DNA from: CAYUMU01 sp964445985
Lineage (GTDB): Bacteria > Planctomycetota > Planctomycetia > Pirellulales > S012-138
Direction: 5' to 3'
Assembly (NCBI GenBank): GCA_964445985.1
Contig: CAYUMU010000012.1
Span: 38,823 to 102,822, forward strand
Length of the DNA: 64,000 nucleotides
Positions 33,770 through 44,109 of this stretch are shown here, in pieces. The notes below the pieces were generated by a model, which was given only the letters and a program-made list of their open reading frames with translations, ran no database searches and was not told where the DNA came from. Position numbers and translations under genes: made by a program. Positions within the stretch are counted from its first letter, which is position 1. Each line of letters begins with the position of its first letter.

Positions 33770-34154
33770 ATGCGCCCTCGGCGTTGCCCCGCCAAGCCAA
33801 TCCCCCCCGCCGGGCAGGGCAACATCCGCTTTTGTAGCGCGCATCTTCTTCTCGTATTTACGGTTCCACCGTTCTTGCCAGGATTTTCTATTTCACCTCT
33901 ACCACCGCCCCAAACAGACGTAAAATACAGCCCTGGCTGGTAGGTCTCCGTGCGCTATCCCATCCAACCTTGCCGAACGGGGGGGCTCCATCGGCATCGT
34001 TGGCATAGGTGGACTATCAGGATAGCGCACCCCCATCCGTCGTAGCGGAACTCTGCTGGGAGTCGCTTGACTTTGGCTGCGGACTGTGCCGAATCCATTC
34101 GAAGTGCCTACCTTCCCGTGCTGGTTCGCCTCCCCCTCCAGAGGAGCTGAAATA

Positions 34155-36191
34155 ATGCTGCGATCTATTGTCTTGGCTTGGGTTGTACTCACGGGCTCCG
34201 TCGCCCAGGCGGCACTGCCTCCCAGTGAGCGATTGCTGCCCGACATCACCCAAGGCTGGCTCTCGGTCCCGCATGTTGCCACCGCCAGGGCAGCATTCCG
34301 CGACACGCAATTCGGCGAGTTTCTGGCCGACCCCGCCCTGAAGGCTTTCTGGGAAAGTGCCCGCGGCGAGGCCAAGGCCATCCGCGATCGGCGGGGAAGC
34401 AGCCTGGACATCTCGCTCGACGACCTCGAACAAATTGCCTCCGGCGAAACCGCCCTGGCCATGGTGGCCGCCGAAAACCATCTCGGCCTGCCCGGCCGGG
34501 TATTGCTGGTCGATGTCACCGGCCGCGAGCCGGCAGCCACGGCGGTGGTTCAAAAAATCACCGACGACATCCTGCGCCGCGGCGGCAAAGTGGCCGCACT
34601 CAGCCACGGCGCGGTCGCCATGCAGCACTACCAGCGCGACGACCGAGAGTTAGTGGTGTTCATGCACCAGGGCCTGCTCTGCCTGGCCCGGCAGCCCCGG
34701 CTCGCCCTGGCCGTGGCGGCGCGGCTCACGGGCCAACCGGCGGTTAACACGCCCTCCCTGGCCGACAACGCCGCGTTCCGCTATGTGCAAACGCGGTTGC
34801 TCGCCGACCAAGGCGTGGTCGCCGATCGAGAACACGTCTCCTGGTATGTCAAGCCGATCGGTTATGCCCTCAGCCAGCGAGCCCTGCAGCCCCAACGCGA
34901 CCCCAACGACACCGCCGAACGCGGCGACTTGATCGAAAGCCTCAGCGCCACGGGCTTCGATGCTTTGCAGGGCGCCGGCGGGCGACTCACCTTCGGCCTC
35001 AAAGCTTACGACACCGTCCACCGCATGGCGTTCTACGCGCCCAACCGCCAGCAATGGGCCGGCTCCATGAACCTGCTCAGCTTCGTCAACGGAGCCGGCT
35101 GGGAACAACTTCCCGCCTGGGTGCCCGCCGACCTGGCCACCCACAGCACCATCAACATCGATATTCAAAAAGCCTTCGACCATGTGGGGCCGCTGTTCGA
35201 CCGCGTCAAAGGCGGACCCAACAGCACCGGCCTGTGGGAACGCACGCTCCGCCGCGTCAGCAGCCGCCGACCCGGCTCGCCCGGCGTCGATATTCGCGAA
35301 CAAATCATCAAACGCCTGGGCTGGCAAGGGCACATCGTCACCGACAACAAACGAAGCCCCGCCGGCCAACTGATGGGTCCCAACGACGAACGCCTGTTGT
35401 TCGCCATGCCCATTCAAGCCATCTCGGCCGATGCCGGCATTCCCCAAGCCCAGGCCGCGGTGGCCGACGGCCTTGCCCGAATTCTGGCCCCCGATCAACA
35501 ACACGTGCGGCGCAATGTGGAGTTGGCCCCCGGCCAGGTGGTCTGGGCGCTCCTTCGCGATCGCAAAGACGAACAAGTACAGCTCGACGACGTCCGGATT
35601 GAACTCAACGGCCAGGTAAACGTGCAGGCGGCTCCCGAGGTTCTCGACTTGGAGCCGGCCGCGGTTTGCGTTGCCCACGGGCATTTGCTGTACGCCACGC
35701 ACCTCAGCCTGATGGGCGAAGTCTTGGAAAACATGCGGCGCTGGGAATCATCGCCCGCCGAGGCCCGCCCCAGCCTGGCGGTCTCGCACGAATACAAAGC
35801 CGTGGTGGAAGCCTTGCGCAACGAGGCCACCACCCGCAGCTGGGATCAGGCCTGCCTGATGCGGTACGCCCGCACGGGCGAAGAACTTCGCGGCACCTAC
35901 GAGCTCATGCAACAAGGGCGGCTGCAAGATAGCCAAACCCTGATTGCCCGCGCCCTGCGATCCCTGCCCCGCACGGGCGGCGGCATGAATGAAGACACGC
36001 GCCTCGACGTCAACAAACTGCCGTCCTACGCCGATGTCCGCGGTCACTTCCAGCCTTCGGCGCAACTAGGCCGCGCCGAAGCCGACGGTTGGTTCATCGT
36101 CGCCATCACCCTCGCCGGCGATGCCGCCCGCGAAGGCCACCGCGGCAACTCCACCGCCGAACACCACGACGGCCGCAGCAGCCAACGCTAG
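34155..36191 (+). CDS. large secreted protein, unknown
   Basis: This 678-residue protein has a signal peptide (MLRSIVLAWVVLTGSVAQAA) and a long mature region with no motif I can place. Segments like 'SERLLPDITQGWLSVPHVATARAAFRDTQFGEFL' and 'HRMAFYAPNRQQWAGSMNLLSFVNGAGWEQLPAWVPADL' recall large secreted planctomycete proteins of unknown function. ATG 34155 has GAGGAG upstream and a good signal peptide; the frame's earlier start at 34086 does not. It follows the structured-RNA block after a 385-base gap. A role at the cell surface is inferred from the signal only. Confidence 0.7.
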   Translation: MLRSIVLAWVVLTGSVAQAALPPSERLLPDITQGWLSVPHVATARAAFRDTQFGEFLADPALKAFWESARGEAKAIRDRRGSSLDISLDDLEQIASGETALAMVAAENHLGLPGRVLLVDVTGREPAATAVVQKITDDILRRGGKVAALSHGAVAMQHYQRDDRELVVFMHQGLLCLARQPRLALAVAARLTGQPAVNTPSLADNAAFRYVQTRLLADQGVVADREHVSWYVKPIGYALSQRALQPQRDPNDTAERGDLIESLSATGFDALQGAGGRLTFGLKAYDTVHRMAFYAPNRQQWAGSMNLLSFVNGAGWEQLPAWVPADLATHSTINIDIQKAFDHVGPLFDRVKGGPNSTGLWERTLRRVSSRRPGSPGVDIREQIIKRLGWQGHIVTDNKRSPAGQLMGPNDERLLFAMPIQAISADAGIPQAQAAVADGLARILAPDQQHVRRNVELAPGQVVWALLRDRKDEQVQLDDVRIELNGQVNVQAAPEVLDLEPAAVCVAHGHLLYATHLSLMGEVLENMRRWESSPAEARPSLAVSHEYKAVVEALRNEATTRSWDQACLMRYARTGEELRGTYELMQQGRLQDSQTLIARALRSLPRTGGGMNEDTRLDVNKLPSYADVRGHFQPSAQLGRAEADGWFIVAITLAGDAAREGHRGNSTAEHHDGRSSQR

Positions 36192-36290
36192 GCAACGCTA
36201 AATAACGCGCCGGAACTCGTATGTAATTTACCCCGAAGGGGTTTCCAGCCAGTAGCCGGCGGTTGAGCGCAGCGACACCGCCGGAAAACC

Positions 36291-37727
36291 CTACAGCAGA
36301 GGGCTGAACAACCGCGCCACGTTCTGCAGCAAGCGCACCGGAGCAGGCCGCGTTTTCCACTCGCCCCAGGTCAGTTCGGTCGAGTCGGCCAGGTAGCCCA
36401 ACTGCTTTTCGCGCAGCATCGCCGTGGCCTCGGGTCCGTAGCACAACAGGCTCAATTCAAAGTTCAGCACGAACGAACGAATATCGAAGTTGCTGCTGCC
36501 AATCACGGCCACTTCGTCATCCACGCACACGGTCTTGGCATGCAGCAAGCCCTTCTCATACAGGAACAGCTTAGCGCCGGTGCGAAGAATGTCTTCGTAA
36601 TATGCCTTGCCAGCGGCGCCGACCAGCTTTTGATCGCAGCGGCGCGGAAGGATGATTTCCACATCCACGCCCCGCAGCGCCGCCACTTGCACGGCCTGCA
36701 GCAGCGGTTCATCGGGAATGAAATAGGGCGAAGTGATAATCACGCGCCGCTTCGACTGATGCAGGGCAAACGTCACCACGCGCTGGTAATTTTCCGTGGG
36801 GTAACTCGGCCCGCTCGGCAGCACCTGCATCGGCATCTCGCCGGCCAGCTCTGGCGCGGGAAAGTACTCGTCGCTGGTGAGCACTTCGTCGGTCTCAAAG
36901 TACCAGTCCACCACAAACACCGACTGCAGATGCAATACGATCGGCCCCCGCAACCGCGTCGACATGTCGCGCCACGCCAGGTCCTTGTGGCCATAGTTCG
37001 CGTTGACAATATTTTGCGAACCCGTGAAAGCCACGGCGCCATCGATGATCGCCAGCTTGCGATGGTTCCGCAAATCGATCCGCGCCGCCTTGCGGCGAAA
37101 CAAACTGACCGGCAAGGCCGCTTGCACCACAATGCCCTGGGCTCGCATCCGCGGAGCCAGCGTCTTGAAGAACGGCCGCGACCCCACGGCGTCGATCAAC
37201 GCCCGGCACTTCACCCCCCGCGTCACGGCCCGCGCCAGCGCGTCGGCCACCCGCTGCCCGGTTTCGTCGTTGGCAAAAATATAATACAGCAAATGAACGT
37301 GATGCTGGGCGGCGTCAATTTCGGCCACCAGGGTATCGATCACGTCTTGAGTGTCGGTCATGAGTTGCAGGCTGTTGCCGCCAAGCGTTCGATAATCGCC
37401 CAGCCGTTCGGCCAACCGCACCGTTGAATTGATCCCGTCATCGAGTTGAGGCGACGCAAACTGCGGATGGTGCTCCAACCGCTGGCGAATCTGGTTGAAT
37501 TCCTGTTGCAAGCGAGAATGCCGGAGTACTCGGCGTTGCGGCAACCGATAGCTCCCCAGCAGCGAATACAGCAGCAAGCCCAAAAAGGGAAGAAAGCTAA
37601 TAACCAGCAGCCAGGCCATCGCCGAGTCGGGCCGCCGGCCTCCCCGCACCACCACTGGCAACATCAACACGCGAATGATCCACTCGCCCACGATATAGCC
37701 GAGATACCAGTATGAATGATCTTCCAT
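36291..37727 (-). CDS. cls: cardiolipin synthase-type phospholipase-D enzyme
   Basis: This is a 478-residue membrane enzyme. Two N-terminal helices (MEDHSYWYLGYIVGEWIIRVLMLPVVVRG and MAWLLVISFLPFLGLLLYSLLGSY) precede two phospholipase-D HKD motifs: 'NHRKLAIIDGAVAFTGSQN' and 'LLHAKTVCVDDEVAVIGSSNFD' (H-x-K-x4-D in each). This is the ClsA pattern: two phosphatidylglycerol molecules are joined to cardiolipin. ATG 37727 gives the usual short N-terminus; the frame to 37826 adds unrelated residues. It converges from the opposite strand on the 34155-36191 gene. Confidence 0.92.
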   Translation of the reverse strand: MEDHSYWYLGYIVGEWIIRVLMLPVVVRGGRRPDSAMAWLLVISFLPFLGLLLYSLLGSYRLPQRRVLRHSRLQQEFNQIRQRLEHHPQFASPQLDDGINSTVRLAERLGDYRTLGGNSLQLMTDTQDVIDTLVAEIDAAQHHVHLLYYIFANDETGQRVADALARAVTRGVKCRALIDAVGSRPFFKTLAPRMRAQGIVVQAALPVSLFRRKAARIDLRNHRKLAIIDGAVAFTGSQNIVNANYGHKDLAWRDMSTRLRGPIVLHLQSVFVVDWYFETDEVLTSDEYFPAPELAGEMPMQVLPSGPSYPTENYQRVVTFALHQSKRRVIITSPYFIPDEPLLQAVQVAALRGVDVEIILPRRCDQKLVGAAGKAYYEDILRTGAKLFLYEKGLLHAKTVCVDDEVAVIGSSNFDIRSFVLNFELSLLCYGPEATAMLREKQLGYLADSTELTWGEWKTRPAPVRLLQNVARLFSPLL

Positions 37728-38045
37728 CGTGGGCCGCTGCTGGCAAGGGTGAGTACTGGGAACGAATGCGCGAAGCCAAACGGAGAGCGAGATTGCCAGG
37801 CCAAGCCCTGGGCGCCGGCCAACCATTTCCCCGCCCGCCGCTCAGGTTCATTCGCCTTGCCCTGGCGCAACCAATGCAAAACGCCGCCGCTCCAACCAGG
37901 GAAGCGGCGGCGTCATTGTAAGCTAGTCGCATCGAACGTCACGGCCCAAATCGCTGGGGAAGTCGATCAACCGCGTTAACCAACCGCGTTGACCAATCTT
38001 GCCCCAACCATCCAGAGGGCGGTTCGCCAGCGAAACCGCGGCGGG
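37728..38045. other. intergenic stretch between cls and rpsI
   Basis: About 320 bases holding the presumed terminator of the rplM-rpsI operon (37877-37913, minus strand) and the upstream region of the cls gene. No gene seen. Confidence 0.5.
37877..37913 (-). terminator. intrinsic terminator after rpsI (minus strand)
   Basis: On the minus strand the perfect 11-bp stem ACGCCGCCGCT / AGCGGCGGCGT (37903-37913 with 37881-37891) is followed by TTTT (37881-37878). It is placed about 130 bases after the rpsI stop. The U-run is short, so it may be a weak terminator. Confidence 0.6.
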
Positions 38046-38444
38046 TTAGCGCTTGGAGAACTGCGTGCCACGGCGGGCGCCGCGAAGTCCGTAATGTTTG
38101 CGTTCCTTCTTGCGGCTGTCGCGGGTCAGCAAGTGCTTCTCGCGCAGGGCCGGCTCCAGCTCGCCGCTGAACAACTTCAGCGCCCGAGCCACGCCCAGCT
38201 TGGCCGCCTCGGCCTGACCGGTGGTGCCGCCGCCATTCAGCGTAATGGTGACATCGATCTTCCCCTCTTGGCCGGTGGCCTTGATGGGGGCGTACACGGC
38301 ATTCCGGTCGCGCTCGTTGTCGAAGTATTCGTCGATCGGGCGATTGTTAATCAAAATCACGCCTTCGCCCGCGCGAACACGAACCCGGGCCACCGCGGTC
38401 TTCCGCCGGCCGGTTCCCAACGAGTCATTTACTTTAGAGATCAT
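38046..38444 (-). CDS. rpsI: 30S ribosomal protein S9
   Basis: This is a 132-residue S9 with 'GTGRRKTAVARVRVRAG' at the N-terminus, 'VTLNGGGTTGQAEA'-type centre and the basic tail ending RGTQFSKR, where the final Lys-Arg reaches the P-site tRNA. It is 55 bases after rplM on the same strand, in the conserved rplM-rpsI operon order. No unusual residues were seen. Confidence 0.98.
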   Translation of the reverse strand: MISKVNDSLGTGRRKTAVARVRVRAGEGVILINNRPIDEYFDNERDRNAVYAPIKATGQEGKIDVTITLNGGGTTGQAEAAKLGVARALKLFSGELEPALREKHLLTRDSRKKERKHYGLRGARRGTQFSKR

Positions 38445-38499
38445 CGATCGATATTCCCTGAAACCGCAAAGATAATGCTAGGAGAAGTTTCTTGTTCGC

Positions 38500-38934
38500 C
38501 TACTTCAGGCCCATTTCTTTCACGCCCGGCTGTTGAGCCTGGTGCGGATGATCGGGACCCGTGTAAATTTTGAGCTTGCTGAGCATTTTGGAAGCCAGCT
38601 TGTTCTTGGGCAACATGCGCCGCACCGCCTCGCGCAGGATCAATTCCGGCGATTTCTTGAAGCGGGCCGCGGCCGTTTCCGAACGCAAGCCGGGAAAGCC
38701 CGTGTACCAAGTGTAGGTCTTCTGGTCCCACTTGTTCCCGGTGAACACAATCTTTTCCACGTTCACCACGACCACGAAGTCGCCCGTATCGACGTGGGGC
38801 GTATAGCTCGGCCGGTGCTTGCCCATCAGCACCATGGCAATATCCGAGGCCAGGCGGCCCACGACTTTGTCGGCGGCATCCACCAACCACCAATCTTTGG
38901 CAACTTCGCCCGGCTTGGCCATGTACGTTTTCAT
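38500..38934 (-). CDS. rplM: 50S ribosomal protein L13
   Basis: This is a 144-residue L13: 'WWLVDAADKVVGRLASDIAMVLMGKHRPSYTPHVDTGDFVVV' then 'KTYTWYTGFPG' and 'AVRRMLPKNKLA' are the standard L13 blocks. It is the first gene of the rplM-rpsI pair. The L13 leader in other bacteria can be autoregulatory; here the upstream region (38935-39373) is shared with the divergent transhydrogenase gene and no such structure was identified. Confidence 0.98.
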   Translation of the reverse strand: MKTYMAKPGEVAKDWWLVDAADKVVGRLASDIAMVLMGKHRPSYTPHVDTGDFVVVVNVEKIVFTGNKWDQKTYTWYTGFPGLRSETAAARFKKSPELILREAVRRMLPKNKLASKMLSKLKIYTGPDHPHQAQQPGVKEMGLK

Positions 38935-39373
38935 CGTGCTCTACCTAAAGTACCGTCGTCTATGCTGTAAAAAAGGGCCAACGCGTGCCGCGCCGCCTGC
39001 TACATTCGCCGCCTGCCACATTCGTTGGAACGATGCCATTCCCCTCCCCCCACCGCCGCCTCTGGCTTAGCGCATCTGGCGCTGGGGAAGAATCTGGTAC
39101 TGTAGCCGTTTCCCCTTGTCCCTTCAAGTCGCGCGCCTTAAAGTGACCAAACTGTTTTGCTAGCAGGCGAGCGACGCTTTGGAAACGCCGCGTTAAAGAA
39201 ACGCAAACCTCCCAACCCCCCACAACATTCGTCGGATCAGGCCGATCATTGCAGGTCTTTAATCAGAAAAGACTTGCAACAAATGGAACCGGCTCCAAAC
39301 TCTAGGTTTGGCAGTGCCTTACGGTACTTGGCCCGCAAAGTCCCCCCTACCAGCAGGAAGGCGGCGCTACCCT
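38935..39373. other. divergent intergenic stretch (rplM/pntAA)
   Basis: About 440 bases between divergent genes. It must contain the ribosomal-protein and transhydrogenase promoters, but I could not assign -35/-10 boxes. No gene seen. Confidence 0.4.
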
Positions 39374-40636
39374 ATGAAGGTGGCAATCATCAAGGAAACC
39401 TACCCAGGCGAAACCCGAGTGGCCCTGGTTCCTGCCAACGTGCCCACCCTCAAAAAGGCCGGCTTGGAAGTCGTGGTGGAGCGCGGCGCCGGCGAAGCCG
39501 CCGGTTATGCCGATAGCGCCTACGTGCAACAGGGCGCCACCGTTGCCGAAAGCCGCCAAGGCGCCATTCGCGGCGCCGACGTGATCGCGGCCGTCAGGGC
39601 CTTCGGCGCCAACCCCGGCCACCACCAGGCCGACGCGGAATTGCTGTTCGCCGGCCAAAGCTGGATCGCCTTTTGCGACCCGCTTTCCGAACCCGAGGCC
39701 ATTCGCACGGCCGCCGCCGCCGGCATTTCGCTCTACTCCATGGAGCTGATCCCGCGCACCACCCGCGCCCAAAGCATGGACGCCCTCAGTTCCATGGCCA
39801 TGGTCGCCGGATATAAGGCCGCGCTGCTGGGCGCCGCCGAGTTGCCCAAAATGTTCCCCATGATGATGACCGCGGCCGGCACCGTGACCCCGGCCAAGGT
39901 GTTCGTCATGGGGGCAGGCGTGGCCGGGTTGCAAGCCATCGCCACCGCTCGCCGCCTGGGCGCCGTGGTGTTGGCCTACGACGTTCGCCCCGCCGTCAAA
40001 CAAGAAATCGAAAGCCTGGGCGCCCGCTTCCTGGAACTGCCGCTCGAAACCCAGGACGCCCAAGCCGCTGGCGGGTACGCCAAGGCCCAAAGCGACGATT
40101 TCCTGCGCCGCCAACGCGAGCTCACCACCCAAGCCCTGGCCGAACAAGACGTGGTCATCACCACCGCGGCCGTGCCTGGCAAACAGGCCCCCACCCTGGT
40201 CACCCGCGACATGGTCGAGGCCATGCCGGCCGGATCGGTGCTGGTCGACCTGGCGGCCGAACGCGGCGGCAACTGCGAGCTCACCCGGCCCGGCGAAACC
40301 GTGGTTCATAACGGCGTCACCATCCTCGGCCCGCTCAATCTGCCGGCCTCCATTCCGCACCATGCCAGCCAGCTCTACGGTAAAAATGTGACCACCCTGC
40401 TGTTGCACCTGGTGAAGCAAGCCCTGCCGCGGGTCAATACAACGGATGATATCGTCAACGCCACGCTCGTCACGCACGGCGGCGAAATCCGCAACCCGAT
40501 CGTCCGCGAAAAGCTAGGCTTGCCGCCGACAACGGTTGCCGAAGCCGCGCCGGGTTCCGCAATTTCCACGGATAGCCCGTCAACGGATAGCGCGCCAGCT
40601 GGCAGCCCGTCAACTGGCAGCCCGCCGCCTGGTTAA
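39374..40636 (+). CDS. pntAA: NAD(P) transhydrogenase subunit alpha, soluble part 1
   Basis: This 420-residue protein is the NAD(H)-binding subunit. It opens with 'MKVAIIKETYPGETRVALVPANV' (alanine dehydrogenase/PNT N-domain), then 'SMAMVAGYKAALLGA' and the Rossmann block 'KVFVMGAGVAGLQAIATARRLGA' followed by 'YDVRPAVKQEIESLGA'. It lacks the membrane helices, which are encoded by the next gene. ATG 39374 fits the family start. The C-terminal 20 residues are Ser/Thr/Pro repeats (STDSAPAGSPSTGSPPPG). It is part of a three-gene operon that interconverts NADH and NADPH. Confidence 0.95.
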   Translation: MKVAIIKETYPGETRVALVPANVPTLKKAGLEVVVERGAGEAAGYADSAYVQQGATVAESRQGAIRGADVIAAVRAFGANPGHHQADAELLFAGQSWIAFCDPLSEPEAIRTAAAAGISLYSMELIPRTTRAQSMDALSSMAMVAGYKAALLGAAELPKMFPMMMTAAGTVTPAKVFVMGAGVAGLQAIATARRLGAVVLAYDVRPAVKQEIESLGARFLELPLETQDAQAAGGYAKAQSDDFLRRQRELTTQALAEQDVVITTAAVPGKQAPTLVTRDMVEAMPAGSVLVDLAAERGGNCELTRPGETVVHNGVTILGPLNLPASIPHHASQLYGKNVTTLLLHLVKQALPRVNTTDDIVNATLVTHGGEIRNPIVREKLGLPPTTVAEAAPGSAISTDSPSTDSAPAGSPSTGSPPPG

Positions 40637-40657
40637 TGCCTTAACGAGCTTCTTACT

Positions 40658-40690
40658 CCCTTCTCTCCCCGGTACTCCGGGGGAGAAGGG
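40658..40690. repeat. inverted repeat, CCCTTCTCTCCCCGG type
   Basis: CCCTTCTCTCCCCGG (40658-40672) pairs with CCGGGGGAGAAGGG (40677-40690), with a one-base mismatch and a TACT loop. It is a relative of the hairpin at 13103-13133. It lies between pntAA and pntAB without a U-run. Confidence 0.55.
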
Positions 40691-40781
40691 CTGGGGATGA
40701 GCGGGGATTGCGAGGGCTTGAGATTGCCTACCCAACTCCAGACCATCAACGCTAACTTTCAACGCCTTCAAGGATAGAACC

Positions 40782-41060
40782 ATGTCGCTGGTGATTGGCT
40801 TGACCATTTTTGTGCTCGCGGTGTTTGTTGGTTTTGAAATCATCACCAAGATCCCGCCCACGTTGCATACCCCGCTCATGTCGGGCTCCAACGCCATCTC
40901 CGGCATTACCGTGGTCGGCGCCATCCTGGCCGCGGGCGCCAATTACAGCACCTTCGCCCAAATTCTGGGCATGCTGGCCGTGATCCTGGCCACCGTGAAC
41001 GTGGTTGGCGGATTCCTGGTAACACACCGCATGCTCGGCATGTTCAAACGCAAAGACTAG
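40782..41060 (+). CDS. pntAB: NAD(P) transhydrogenase subunit alpha, membrane part 2
   Basis: This is a 92-residue protein with three membrane helices (LVIGLTIFVLAVFVGFEII; AISGITVVGAILAAGANY; ILGMLAVILATVNVVGGFLV), matching the PntAB fragment of split transhydrogenases: '...FVGFEIITKIPPTLHTPLMSGSNAISGI' is highly characteristic. It forms the proton channel with PntB. It is 145 bases after pntAA and 99 before pntB. Confidence 0.94.
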   Translation: MSLVIGLTIFVLAVFVGFEIITKIPPTLHTPLMSGSNAISGITVVGAILAAGANYSTFAQILGMLAVILATVNVVGGFLVTHRMLGMFKRKD

Positions 41061-41159
41061 GTTCGCCCGCCTTGGTCCGCCGGTATCCTCAACCGCCCCT
41101 TTGCCAGCTCGCCCCCCACCGACCCTCCTCGCCACCTAGAGTCTCAGAAAGCTGCTGCC

Positions 41160-42611
<1,452 letters not shown>

Positions 42612-42718
42612 GGCTCATAGGGCCAGTCCCCGCCAAGGCCAATCTCAGACCGGGGGCCGGAGCTTACGCACATCGGTCTGGTTTTCTCGCACAACCAGTA
42701 TTTCGCCGAGAATAAATC

Positions 42719-43720
42719 ATGCCCCTCGTGTCGCCTCAGTTAGCAGCAGAGTTGGACGCCGCGATCACGAACCGACACCTGGATTCTGTTGCCGAGGAAA
42801 TCCGAAATAACGCTACGGAGTGTTACGCGCTCATTGCGGTTGGCGATGACGATTATTCGACGCCAGGCAATACACGATTCGGAGGCGATCCCGACTTGCC
42901 CCGCCACATGCCCTGGCCCAGAGATCCCGCCAGGCAAGAGCCGACGTTTTCGAACTTCATCGCCCAGATCAACTTTGCCGAATTGCCCGAGCTTTCCAGC
43001 GGCGCCTGCTTGCCGTCTCGTGGAATTTTGTATCTCTTCGTTCGGTATATGGAGTGTGCCGCTGAGCCCGTGATACTTGATGCTCTCTATTACGATGGAA
43101 CCCTGGATACGTTGGCTCGTAGGGAATCGCCTGCCCCAGACTCCTTATGCGACGAGTATCTCGTTGAATTGATCCCTCAGCGAATTGAGGCGGTGCCGAG
43201 TGTGTCGCTCGCAAACTTCCGACGGCAATTCCGCCAGCGGATCGAAGAAAACACCCAAGAGATCGACGGGGAGGACGGAAATCTGCGTCGAATTGACTTA
43301 GATTCGGACTTGTGTCGAGAAGGCCAGATTGGGCAGTTGCTTGGCTTTGCCAATGCCGGCGACGAACGCGAAAACCTTTACCGTCAGGTCGTGCTCGCGC
43401 GTATGGGGAAGCGGGACCTGGTTTACAATGACTATTGGGAGTCGATGGAGGAGTATGAAGCCTATATTGAGACGTGGCGGCGCGATAAGCAACTTGTCAA
43501 GATGTATCAGAAGATGAGAGCTGGCGTCGAATGGCTGACATCCAATCGAGAACTGATTTCTGAGGCGGTCGAGCAATGGCGACTGCTATTCCAACTCAAT
43601 TCCAATTCAGAAATGAATTTAAACATCAATGATGCAGATCCTTTGTACGTCTTTATACGGCAAGGCGACCTGGCCCGACGAGACTTTACCGACCTCGCCG
43701 GCGAAGTCACGCAAGGTTAG
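42719..43720 (+). CDS. YwqG-like DUF1963 protein
   Basis: This 333-residue protein has the DUF1963 pattern: 'TRFGGDPDLPRHMPWPRDP' (usually GG.P.LP...WP), 'FIAQINFAELPEL' (Q[IL]n..el), 'LYLFVRYM' and near the end 'QIGQLLGFANAGDERENL' (h.llGyp.....). The conserved C-terminal 'DAGxLYVFIRQGDLARRDF' type end (DADPLYVFIRQGDLARRDF) is present. The function is unknown; YwqG-like proteins are cytosolic. No signal peptide. It sits alone after the pnt operon. Confidence 0.88.
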   Translation: MPLVSPQLAAELDAAITNRHLDSVAEEIRNNATECYALIAVGDDDYSTPGNTRFGGDPDLPRHMPWPRDPARQEPTFSNFIAQINFAELPELSSGACLPSRGILYLFVRYMECAAEPVILDALYYDGTLDTLARRESPAPDSLCDEYLVELIPQRIEAVPSVSLANFRRQFRQRIEENTQEIDGEDGNLRRIDLDSDLCREGQIGQLLGFANAGDERENLYRQVVLARMGKRDLVYNDYWESMEEYEAYIETWRRDKQLVKMYQKMRAGVEWLTSNRELISEAVEQWRLLFQLNSNSEMNLNINDADPLYVFIRQGDLARRDFTDLAGEVTQG

Positions 43721-43781
43721 GAGCCATCGATCATTTACTTCCCAGATCGTCACTGACAACTTCGTTTTCGCCTTAACACCG

Positions 43782-43806
43782 TCATTCCCGCGTAGGCGGG
43801 AATCCA
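43782..43806. repeat. REP-like palindrome (ATTCCCGC...GCGGGAAT)
   Basis: ATTCCCGCGTAGGCGGGAATCC: the ATTCCCGC and GCGGGAAT arms are perfectly complementary. The same arms occur around 62113-62158. These look like dispersed REP/MITE-type elements known in many bacteria. Confidence 0.6.
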
Positions 43807-44001
43807 GTTGCAGCGGAGCACGACTCTGCAATCAATATCCACTTGGACATGAGCTATTTGCGGGAAGTTATTCTTCGACCCCCCCCTTAGCACACCGTTG
43901 CGATCCGCCTGAGTGGCGAATTGCTAGCATCCCGCAGCGCTGGCTCTCCATTGAGTTCGAGCCTTCAGGATAGCTCGCATCAAACTGCTCTATTCTCGGC
44001 C

Positions 44002-44053
44002 AAAAAAGAGGGGGGCAGCCTGCACCACCTCATCCAACGGGCAGGCTGCCCCC
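44002..44053 (-). terminator. intrinsic terminator of the DUF1559 gene (minus strand)
   Basis: On the minus strand a perfect 13-bp stem (44041-44053 with 44011-44023) and 17-base loop are followed by TTTTTT (44007-44002). It lies 57 bases beyond the stop of the DUF1559 gene. Confidence 0.8.
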
Positions 44054-44109
44054 GCAGCGTCGCATCCCTTCTATATCATTCTCCGCAGTTCAAACTGCGT
44101 GAGCTTGGG

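Larger units (their letters stand above)
33209..34154. other. gene-free kilobase holding a candidate structured RNA
   Basis: Roughly 950 bases without a protein gene I can support. ORFs on both strands lack recognised domains. Much of it (33317-33769) folds into several clear hairpins ending at an intrinsic terminator; see the separate entries. The rest (33770-34154) leads into the next gene and has no evident feature. Confidence 0.5.
43721..44109. other. intergenic stretch with a REP-like palindrome and a terminator
   Basis: About 390 bases between converging genes. It contains a TCATTCCCGCGTAGGCGGGAATCCAG-type palindrome near 43782-43806 and the terminator of the DUF1559 gene (44002-44053, minus strand). 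No gene seen. The palindrome class also appears at 62110-62218. Confidence 0.5.

Noticed and set aside
33300..33770. RNase P RNA, tmRNA or SRP RNA in the structured block
   Set aside because: A GAGGAAAG string and a GGCTTAT-like string suggested RNase P, but the conserved ACAGA...CCGCC and other core regions are absent; no tRNA-like end of tmRNA; no SRP loop.
43782..43806. CRISPR-like palindrome near 43.8 kb
   Set aside because: It is a single palindrome without regularly spaced copies and spacers; it fits a REP-like element.
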